A stretch of 60,979 nucleotides of DNA from Bacteroidales bacterium. Its GTDB lineage: Bacteria; Bacteroidota; Bacteroidia; Bacteroidales; UBA10428. Under the pieces are notes generated by a model. The model did not search any database, was not told the DNA's origin, and saw only the letters and a program-made list of their open reading frames with translations. Positions 18,053 to 26,800 of the stretch are shown here, piece after piece. Position 1 is the stretch's first letter, and every line of letters starts with the position of its first letter. Both the position numbers and the translations under genes were made by a program. The stretch is from contig JAFGBD010000038.1 of NCBI GenBank assembly GCA_016933335.1, positions 1-60,979 of the forward strand. Direction: 5' to 3'.

Positions 18053-19972
18053 TCAGTAAAACCTCATCCCTATTTCCCACCCCAGATAATTGATATGTGT
18101 AGGTAACTGTTGATGCTCCCTCCCAAATATATCATAATAATTTCCGTCGTTTGCAGAAATACTGGAAATCCCAAGGTCTAAAACCGGTCCGAAATAAATG
18201 GCTGAGAAGTAACCTGTCGGGATATTAAGACCAACCGAGAATCTTGCAGATATACTGATTTTTTTTGCCTTACTGCCCCCTTCATGATCTGCTTTGTCAT
18301 AAAAACCCAGTTCAGGTATTAAAAGCGAATCTGCCGGTTCATCATGATTCGGATAATATCCCCAAAAAGACTGTGTGCCACGATATTCATAATTACCATC
18401 CAGAAACAGTGAAAACCTGATCCCGCTTTTAATATAAAATCCTTTTCTGTCCGGTTTATTAGTGAAATAAGTCAACTGTAATGGTATATTCAGATAAGAC
18501 ATGGTAACAATGGAATCCATTTCAGAATCAAAACGCTTATAATAAGGATCAGCATTTACATCATAGTACAGCTCTTTATCCTCAAACCTCCCGTCAAGTG
18601 AATAAACAGCTGAATATCGGTTGTATTCCAGACCTGTTCCTATTCCAAGTTTATTCCAGGGAAAATAATCCACATTAACTCCTCCGGAAAAAGCAAAAGA
18701 ATATGAAATTCCCCATTGATGGTAATCTTTCTCGAGGCTGAGTGCATTCAGGTTTTTGTTCACGATTTCAGAATATCCTGCAGTGACAAAGGGTGAAAAA
18801 TGAAATCCCCTGCGGTTGACGGTTAATATCGTATTTCCAGGAATTACTGCCTGTTCCGTTGCTTCTTCAGATTGGTAAAAATCCAGCCCGCCACGGTCAA
18901 TACTTTCAATTTTGAAATTGGTAAACATATTATTGCTTTTGTCCAGTATAATTTTAAATACAAGGTTCGTGGATAATCTAAAAATATTTTTGCCCTGGAA
19001 TTTACCCGAAAAAAACTTGTCAGCATAGACATAACTGAAAAACTGGTCATCGTTTACCGGTATGATATCACCAAACTCAGCAGAATCGATATTAATGGCC
19101 AGGTTCCTGATCCCTTCCGGATAATGACCCAGGTAATTGTCCAGGTATTCTCTGACAGTGATGATAGACCTCTGGGGATTCTCTTCAATATCGTTAAAAA
19201 TTCTGACCTGTTCATCAGGGAATAGCCTCAGAAATGCATCTTTATAAAAATCTTTTTCATCATCCGGTTCATTGGGATCTCCAAGCATCAACAAAGATCT
19301 CTGATAATCATTCAGTACCTGTTTGATGCCGTTCAGTATCTTTTCTTTATCATTTTCAGTAAGTTCAATGCTTTTAAGCTTATATAAGGCTTTGTTATCA
19401 TCAATGAAACCGGCAGATTTGCTTTCCCTGATCCCGACAATTTTATATTCATCAAATTTTTTATTTTTCCCGATAAATGCAATGCGGAAAATCAATTCTT
19501 CTGTATTGCTGTTGAAAGATTTGTTCAGGTAATTACCCTGGATTCTTTTATTAACCATGATGTCAGTTGAATACAAACCCTCATCATGCATTCTGATATC
19601 ACCGGTTTTTGCATTTTTCAGATCCATCTGTATTTGCATCCCGTCGGGGTACCACATCACCATATTTGATGTATAAGTCTCAAGTTCATAGTACTCGCTT
19701 AGCTGGTGCTGAGGATCAAGATCATTGTATATCAGCACCTTTCTGTTGATGAATAATTCGATGAGGCTTTCACCGGTGCTGACTGTCTGCTCAAATCCCT
19801 TACCCCCGGATTCTGAAAGACCATTAACCAGTCGCTGATATTCATCAAGAAGATCCAGGCATTCGGAATAGATGATCATTTTATCGCGGGCAGAAAAATC
19901 CTGGGCGCCGACCGTAATGATACCAATGATCAGAAAGATCAAAAATGCCAGTTTTTTAGATAATTTTTTCAT
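18053..19972 (-). CDS. Exported outer-membrane beta-barrel protein with duplicated N-terminal module
   Basis: 639 residues from the ATG at 19972, which opens 4 bases after the upstream gene's stop (19977) and starts a clean signal peptide (KLAFLIFLIIGIITVGA). The frame continues to 20050, but that would overlap the upstream gene without a signal sequence. Residues ~25-215 and ~220-390 look like two related alpha/beta modules (DLLDEYQRLVNGLSES; VLNDYQRSLLMLGDP; SIITVREYLDNYLGHYPEGI). From ~405 on are alternating aromatic beta strands typical of a small barrel: FHFSPFVTAGYSEI, GIGTGLEYNRYS, YLNIPLQLTYFTN, KSGIRFSLFLDG, ARFSVGLNIPTGYFSAIYFG. It ends in YLGWEIGMRFY, with the terminal aromatic expected of a BAM substrate. 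Function unknown. Confidence 0.8.
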   Translation of the reverse strand: MKKLSKKLAFLIFLIIGIITVGAQDFSARDKMIIYSECLDLLDEYQRLVNGLSESGGKGFEQTVSTGESLIELFINRKVLIYNDLDPQHQLSEYYELETYTSNMVMWYPDGMQIQMDLKNAKTGDIRMHDEGLYSTDIMVNKRIQGNYLNKSFNSNTEELIFRIAFIGKNKKFDEYKIVGIRESKSAGFIDDNKALYKLKSIELTENDKEKILNGIKQVLNDYQRSLLMLGDPNEPDDEKDFYKDAFLRLFPDEQVRIFNDIEENPQRSIITVREYLDNYLGHYPEGIRNLAINIDSAEFGDIIPVNDDQFFSYVYADKFFSGKFQGKNIFRLSTNLVFKIILDKSNNMFTNFKIESIDRGGLDFYQSEEATEQAVIPGNTILTVNRRGFHFSPFVTAGYSEIVNKNLNALSLEKDYHQWGISYSFAFSGGVNVDYFPWNKLGIGTGLEYNRYSAVYSLDGRFEDKELYYDVNADPYYKRFDSEMDSIVTMSYLNIPLQLTYFTNKPDRKGFYIKSGIRFSLFLDGNYEYRGTQSFWGYYPNHDEPADSLLIPELGFYDKADHEGGSKAKKISISARFSVGLNIPTGYFSAIYFGPVLDLGISSISANDGNYYDIFGREHQQLPTHINYLGWEIGMRFY

Positions 19973-19976
19973 TTCA

Positions 19977-22900
19977 CTATTTATTGATGAAAAATTTCCA
20001 CAGGTATATTCTGGAATCATGGTCATAAATTTCCAGAAAGTATAATCCATTAGCTAAATAACGGTAATCAAACCGGATGTCAGAATCATTATCACTCCAA
20101 AGACTGCCATCTGAGATCTCTACTCCGTTCATGTCAATCATCTTATAATAGTATCTGTGATCCCCGGTCCTCAGATTTCTTATGTGAAACCGGCCATCAT
20201 TCGGATTTGGAAATATGCCGGTTATACGGTCCTTTTCCGGAAGGCAACTGCCGGTAACCGGAATCAAAATCCTGTCTGATGATACATAACACCTGTTATC
20301 ACTGCTGATGGCTACCTGGTATTCACCCATGTCATGACCGGCAACATATATGTGGGAATTAGCATTAAAGAGCTGATTATCATTATAGTACCATTTGTAA
20401 TAATTGGCAGTATCGTTGCTGCAAACCAGGTACCATATATTTGGACCATAAGCCCTGAGTTCTGGTTTTTTAAGCATTCCGAGACAAACCTCTATTTCTT
20501 CGGTCTGCATATCAGAACAACCATTAGAACCGGTAACCGATAATTTTACCGTATAATTATCTGAAGTAAGATAACCATGCTGAGGCGGATTTTTGCCAAA
20601 ATAATTCGTGCTGTCACCAAAATCCCATTCCCATTCTGTAATACTGATATCAAATGTATCTGTTTTGTTCTCAAATGACATGACCTCACCTCCCTCAGAC
20701 ACAGGCTCATAAGAAAACTGTGCGTTTGGTTTAGGTTTAACAACCACTTTTTTTGATATATAATAACTACCTGTTGAGAGAACGATGGTAAGTGTAACAT
20801 TGATCTCGCCTGCCTGTGAAAAATAATATTCTGGCTCACGAATATCAGATGTCCCGCCATCGCTAAAGTCCCAGTGCCAGGATAATATCGGCCCTTCACG
20901 TGACTGGCTGAGATCGGTAAAAGTTGTCGGACTTCCTAGACAGGCTGTATCAGACTCAAAATCAACGAACACATTACCAAGTTCAAAACTTGACTCCCCA
21001 GACCATGATCCTCCTTTGTAAGTATTGTCAACAGCCTGCACACTCCAGTAATATTTATTGAAGGGCAGGTTTCTGATAATATAGAAGTTATTTACCCCGG
21101 CATTACCCGGTGCGGGCAGCAACCTGTAACCATCGTCCATATCTGACATTGCAGCAGTCAGACTGCCTCCTCCCGGTATGGTATCAACCCGGACATTATA
21201 GGTGACTCCGCCCTTCCCGTCACCATCGGTGCAATGATCCCATTTCAGTATCACATCAAATCCTTTGATCTCGTGATCCGGGTTATCCGGAATTTTGGGT
21301 GGGGCATTATGCCAGTTGCCGTTGTTCCTGTAGATTTTAGTCTTAATTCCGTGGTCACCAAATCCGTTGAGAGCAATATCCAGGTCTCCGTCATTGTCAT
21401 AATCCCCCCACTGTGCATCACCCAGATGTATTCCTTCAAGTCCGTAATCAGATTCGGTAAAGGTATTCTTATCGCCATTGTTCAAATAGATCATTGAAAT
21501 GTATCTGCCACTCTGACCGGTCAGCAGGAAATCCAGATCGCCGTCGACATCATAATCCCCAAAACAGGCTGAGCCATCCATCACACCTCTGATGTTGTTC
21601 TCCGTTTCATTAAAAATTCCTTTCTTATTGTCAAACAGCCTGGAATAAACAAAATCTTCCTTGCCAGCCAGCAGCAGGTCCAGGTCCCTGTCATTATCAT
21701 AATCCCCGTATGAAATAAGACCAAAAGATGCATCCGGCAGGTTTATTTCTGCTTCCTCAAACAGAAAATTACCTTTATTGAGGTAATAGCGGATTGAGTT
21801 ACATAAATGCATCATATCGTAATCTCCGTCGTTATCAGCGTCAAAACAAACCGTTTGGCTTCCGGCGCAATGATAAATGCCCGGATCGATCTCTGTAAAG
21901 TAATTATTGCGGTCGTTACGGTAGATTTTTGTCAGAGAGCCGCAATCATGATTTCCTCCTGAAAGCAGGATATCAAGATCCCCGTCATTATCAAGATCAA
22001 CCCATTGGGCTGTTCCCATGTAAACAGGCTCTAAATCTGTTTTTAGCTTTGTGAAAACATCATTCCCGTTATTCTGATAGATCATTGCTATGGTCGTGTC
22101 CTGCTGTTCATCCATCTTTAATTGTTCACCTGTCATTAGCAGATCTAAATCACCATCATTATCATAATCTCCCCATCTGGCATTGCTGTGATACAATCCC
22201 CCTTGAAAGTTCAGGACCTCAGTAAAATGTGATTTTAAATCATTCCTGTAAACCCTGGCTATGGATTTTATGTGTTTTGGCTGGCCTCCGACCACGCTCC
22301 ATTCATATACCCCGGTAATTGCCAGATCGAAATCCCGGTCATTATCATAATCCCCCCAGGCAACCGAACCCCGGAAAACCGAATCGACACTTTCGCGCAT
22401 ACTGGTGAACGGAACCGGGATAGTGAATAATTCCTCAGAAGCAAAGGGTGAAGCCAGGTATCCATTATCAATGGCCTGCACACTCCAGAAATACTTGCCC
22501 TCAGGAAGGTTTTTGATAATCCATGATGTGTCGGAAGATGCATTACCGGATGATACGATTCTTCTTTTCCCCGTTGATAAATTTGACATGGGAGAAACAA
22601 CATCAATGCCTCCGGCTGTGGTACCAATTCTTATGTTGTATGAGATCCCTCTTGAAGGGGTTTTTGAATCCGAAGACCTGCACCAGCTAAGGATAACAGA
22701 GTTACCTTCTGTTTTTGCAGTCAGTTTGGCTGGTATTTCAGGAGCGGTATTCGCAAAAGCAATATTATTCCGGTACTGCCCTGCTGTTCTATCCCTTGGA
22801 TCGGTATATCCTGTCAGCACCAGATCAAGATCATTGTCATTGTCATAGTCGGCGCATTTTACATCGCCGGATGTTATTCGGATAAAAGATGAATCATAAA

Positions 22901-23864
22901 GTGTAAAACCTTTACCGTAATTGTATCTGAATATTGCTGTAACCTTACCTCCTGCATATGATCCTGCAATAAGCAGATCCGGTAATCCGTTCTGATCAAA
23001 ATCACCCCAGCTGGCTTTTGCATAATTCAGGCCGAAGATATCTGCATTGATATCAACAAAAAGATTATTTGTGTTTTCATATACAATAGAGTGACCACTT
23101 CCACTGATAAAAATATCCGGATCTCCGTCCGAATCATAATCACACCAGATACCTGTACTCTCCTGGACTGGCTTAATACCTGCCTTAATATCTGTAAACT
23201 GATCACCATCATTTATGTATATGGCAGCAATGGAATTACTGCTGATATCCCTGCCACAGATCAGGATATCCAGATCATGATCATTATCGAAATCCCCCCA
23301 CGAAGCAGAACCACGGCTGACTCCAGGCAACCACAGTTCAGCTGGTGTAAACTCATTATTACCTTTATTAATATATATCTTTGTCAATGCGTCCAGTCTT
23401 TCATCCTCACCACACATTAACAGGTCAAGATCGCCGTCATTGTCAAAATCCCCCCATTCCGCGCTCCCCTTTCCAAATCCCGGCAATTCAGCCTGGATGT
23501 CAGTGAATGTATTATTATCATTCCTGTAAATAAAAGATATTGAGGTATCATCATTGGGTTTGCCTGCGAGAACCAGGTCAAGATCGCCATCATTGTCGTA
23601 ATCGCCCCAATCGGATGCAGCACCGATCAGAGGTTGAAAATCTGCATTGATGTCTGAAAAGATGCCGTTGCCATTATTTCTGTATATTTTAGTATAACTG
23701 CTACCGCTTATAAGAATATCCAGATCGTTATCATTGTCATAATCTCCCCATGAAATGGAAGAAGAAGCATTGTCCTGAATACTGGTTGCAACTTCAGTAA
23801 ATGACTGGCCTGAGACATGCGCGGCAATCAATAATGAAAATAATATGATACCATTCTTTAACAA
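19977..23864 (-). CDS. FG-GAP/VCBS repeat protein with FN3, PKD and T9SS type A domains
   Basis: A 1295-residue exported protein with a signal peptide (IILFSLLIAAHVSG). It carries two blocks of seven FG-GAP-like repeats each, with a Ca-binding core such as WGDYDNDGDLDLVLAG, at ~35-355 and ~500-830. Each block is followed by an FN3-like segment (NTAPEIPAKLTAKTEGNSVI; SWSGESSFELG). Then come two PKD-like domains (ILSWHWDFSDGGTSDIREPE; ITEWEWDFGDSTNYFG), an Ig-like domain and a T9SS tail (GIFPNPNDGRFHIRNL ... YLANGLYFLEIYDHDSRIYL). The repeats should form Ca-stabilised beta-propellers used for adhesion or display. It is a close architectural paralogue of the gene 15 bases upstream and ends 4 bases before the beta-barrel gene, so all three are probably one transcript. 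Confidence 0.9.
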   Translation of the reverse strand: MLKNGIILFSLLIAAHVSGQSFTEVATSIQDNASSSISWGDYDNDNDLDILISGSSYTKIYRNNGNGIFSDINADFQPLIGAASDWGDYDNDGDLDLVLAGKPNDDTSISFIYRNDNNTFTDIQAELPGFGKGSAEWGDFDNDGDLDLLMCGEDERLDALTKIYINKGNNEFTPAELWLPGVSRGSASWGDFDNDHDLDILICGRDISSNSIAAIYINDGDQFTDIKAGIKPVQESTGIWCDYDSDGDPDIFISGSGHSIVYENTNNLFVDINADIFGLNYAKASWGDFDQNGLPDLLIAGSYAGGKVTAIFRYNYGKGFTLYDSSFIRITSGDVKCADYDNDNDLDLVLTGYTDPRDRTAGQYRNNIAFANTAPEIPAKLTAKTEGNSVILSWCRSSDSKTPSRGISYNIRIGTTAGGIDVVSPMSNLSTGKRRIVSSGNASSDTSWIIKNLPEGKYFWSVQAIDNGYLASPFASEELFTIPVPFTSMRESVDSVFRGSVAWGDYDNDRDFDLAITGVYEWSVVGGQPKHIKSIARVYRNDLKSHFTEVLNFQGGLYHSNARWGDYDNDGDLDLLMTGEQLKMDEQQDTTIAMIYQNNGNDVFTKLKTDLEPVYMGTAQWVDLDNDGDLDILLSGGNHDCGSLTKIYRNDRNNYFTEIDPGIYHCAGSQTVCFDADNDGDYDMMHLCNSIRYYLNKGNFLFEEAEINLPDASFGLISYGDYDNDRDLDLLLAGKEDFVYSRLFDNKKGIFNETENNIRGVMDGSACFGDYDVDGDLDFLLTGQSGRYISMIYLNNGDKNTFTESDYGLEGIHLGDAQWGDYDNDGDLDIALNGFGDHGIKTKIYRNNGNWHNAPPKIPDNPDHEIKGFDVILKWDHCTDGDGKGGVTYNVRVDTIPGGGSLTAAMSDMDDGYRLLPAPGNAGVNNFYIIRNLPFNKYYWSVQAVDNTYKGGSWSGESSFELGNVFVDFESDTACLGSPTTFTDLSQSREGPILSWHWDFSDGGTSDIREPEYYFSQAGEINVTLTIVLSTGSYYISKKVVVKPKPNAQFSYEPVSEGGEVMSFENKTDTFDISITEWEWDFGDSTNYFGKNPPQHGYLTSDNYTVKLSVTGSNGCSDMQTEEIEVCLGMLKKPELRAYGPNIWYLVCSNDTANYYKWYYNDNQLFNANSHIYVAGHDMGEYQVAISSDNRCYVSSDRILIPVTGSCLPEKDRITGIFPNPNDGRFHIRNLRTGDHRYYYKMIDMNGVEISDGSLWSDNDSDIRFDYRYLANGLYFLEIYDHDSRIYLWKFFINK

Positions 23865-23879
23865 TTTCAGATGATTTGA

Positions 23880-26800
23880 TTATTTCATGATTAATAATCT
23901 CTCTTTCAATGTGTATTGATTTGTATGAAATTCCAGTATATACAATCCTGCACTGAGTCCTGTCAGATTTATTTCTTCAGAAAAATCAGCATGATCTTTA
24001 TATAATTCAATATTATCCAGAACCCTGCCTTCAATATTACTGATCCTGATCATGATTTCCCCTGTATAATGATCGGAATACAGTATCCGGATGCTACCCG
24101 GAGACGGATTCGGGTAAAGATATAGCTTGTGCTCTGCTTGAAGATGACCGATACCGGTTGTCACAACAGGAATGGTAATCTTCTCGGATGGCACGAAACA
24201 TTCACCGCCGTCATTTACCTCAACATAGTATTCTCCGGTTTGTGTGCCGGCAAAATATATGCTTTTATCATTTTCTTCAACAAGATTATCATTATAGTAC
24301 CATCTGTAAACCAGCGCATTATCGATATTACAAACAAAATACCAGGCATTTGGTCCGTAAGCCTGTATGGAAGGTTTCGGTAAACCGGCCTTAAATATGA
24401 TCTCTTTTGTGTTTGTTGTTACCCCGCAATTGTAATTGGCAATTTCAACTGTATATAATCCTTCCCTTGTTGCATTGTAAGTTGCGCCTGTTGCATTGTG
24501 TACAGGTATCCCGTTAAGTTTCCACTGATAGGTATATTGAGGATTATCGGGAACCTCAAGTGATACTGTCTCTCCCTGGCAGATAACAGTATCTGATAAA
24601 GAAGTTATCTGACTGATAGGTGGAGGATCGGAAACAACTATTTGAACCGGGTTTGATTCTGCAGAACATCCATGGATATTGGTTATTCTTATTGAATATT
24701 CCCCGGATGAGACAGCCAGGTATTCACTTGCCGTTGCATTTGTAAGATCATTGCCGTTGAATTTCCATTGATAAGTATGCTCACCGGCTGACGGAACACT
24801 CAGTTCTACAGAGTTACCGCTGCAGATTTGTGCCGGACCATCTAGGTTAATCGAAGGTTTTTCAGGATTATCCAGAGTGGTAACATTGATAATGTTTGAA
24901 ACAGCACGGGAACATTCGCCAACCCCTGCAACTTCAATCTCAAGTTTATATGCACCCTCCAGGCGTGCATAAAGCCTGTTTGTTTTCCCTCCGACATTAC
25001 CATCATTGTATTTCCACTGATATGTATAATCTGTATTGTATTCTGTGGATAACTCCACACTATCACCCAGGCAAAAACTTACAGCACCTTCTGCTACAAT
25101 TGCCGGCGGATCAGGTGCGGTTGATGAAATGACTTTAACGGGATTGGACAGGATTTTACAGCCATTATTCCCCGTAATTTCTATAGCAAAATTGCCAGTT
25201 TCTTTTGCTGTATATTTTGATCCTGTCATACCTGATATGTACCCGTAATCCGATTTCCACCTGTATGTATATCCCTGGTTCTCAACAACACTCAGAACGA
25301 CGCTGTCTCCCTCGCAAAAACCGGTCGCTCCGCTAACCTCTATCGCAGGTTTTTCAGGCAGACTTAAGACTTCCACAAAGATCTCTGCTGACGGGTCGGA
25401 TTTACATCCGTCTCCTACAGATACTTCCAATGTATAATTCCCTTCGGACTTTGCGCAATAGAAATTTGTATCGGTGCCAATGGTGCCTCCGTTCAGCCTC
25501 CACTGATACTGATAATTTGAATTGTAGGTGGAAGATAAAAGGATGCTGTCTCCAGAGCAGATGATAGCAGGCAGGGTTGATACGCTTACTGCCGGCGGAT
25601 CAGGAGTGGGAATAACCGTGATGGTCTTTTTCTCTGATTCAACAGCACAATTACCAACAGGATTGGTAATGGCAACAGAATAATCACCGGTATTTTTAAT
25701 CTTCAGCTGGCTTGTTGTGGCACCGGTGATATTGAAATCGTTAAGTTTCCATTGGTAGTTATAATTGTCATTATGTTCCGCACTCAGCTGTGCGCTATCG
25801 CCTTTGCAGAAGACCGGGTAACCGTAATCGAGGCCAACAGCTTTGTTTGGCATTTCAGCAACAATAACCTGTTTTATAACAGAATCAGTGCAACCGTTGG
25901 TTGCGTCAATTTCAAGCCTTGCTTCATAGTTACCGGGCAAAAGATAAGAATGCTGAATATCTTCCCGGACATCAGAAAAATCACCGTCCCCAAAATTCCA
26001 AAGCCAGCTGGCAACTGTTATACTATCCGTATTTGACTTATTCGTGAATGTGGTTCTGGTACCCTCGCAGACAATATTAACCGTGAAGTCGGCAAATGGC
26101 TTATGTTTTACACAGACCGGCTTGATAATACTGTCAACATCCTGGCCCGCGGTTACTTTAAGCTTTACAATATGTGTACCACCTCTCGAGAATTGGTGAA
26201 CCGGATTTCTGACTGTAGAGAATGTTCCGTCTCCGAAATCCCAAAACCAGGCAGAAATTGTACCCACTCGTGGTTCACTTTGATCAATAAACCTAGTAAT
26301 ATTTCCTAAGCAAGCTGTATCATAAATAAAATCAACAAATAAACTTCCAAGTTCTAAAATCTGTTCTGTTGCCCAGGGACCTCCAAGTTCAGTTTGATCG
26401 ATTGCCTGCACACTCCAATAATATGTATCTGGCTGCAGATTTTTTATTTTCCAGCCTGTATTGAATTGAACATTGCCTTTTTTGGGTACTGTTAAGAATC
26501 CTGATGTGTTTGAAAGCGCCGACATTATTTCATCTCCCCCCGGGCTCGTTCCAATCCTTAAGTTGTATGTTAGGCATTGGGAGGGTGATATATCATCTAT
26601 TGCACTGTCCCAGTTAAAAAGTACCTCATCCCCTTTTTCCGTTGTATTTAAGTTTGTCGGAGTTTGCGGCGGATTATTTTCATAGTTACAGTTATTAATA
26701 AATAATGGTATATGATAACCATAATCAGGATCAATATAGAATCCGCCAAATTCAACGTCACCGTCATTATTATAATCTACAGCTTTATTGTCAATTGAAA

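Noticed and set aside
21234..23420. Long forward-strand ORFs inside the FG-GAP genes
   Set aside because: They are antisense shadows of the repeated Asp-Asn-Asp codons; their translations show low-complexity Ile/Thr/Ser runs and no family features.
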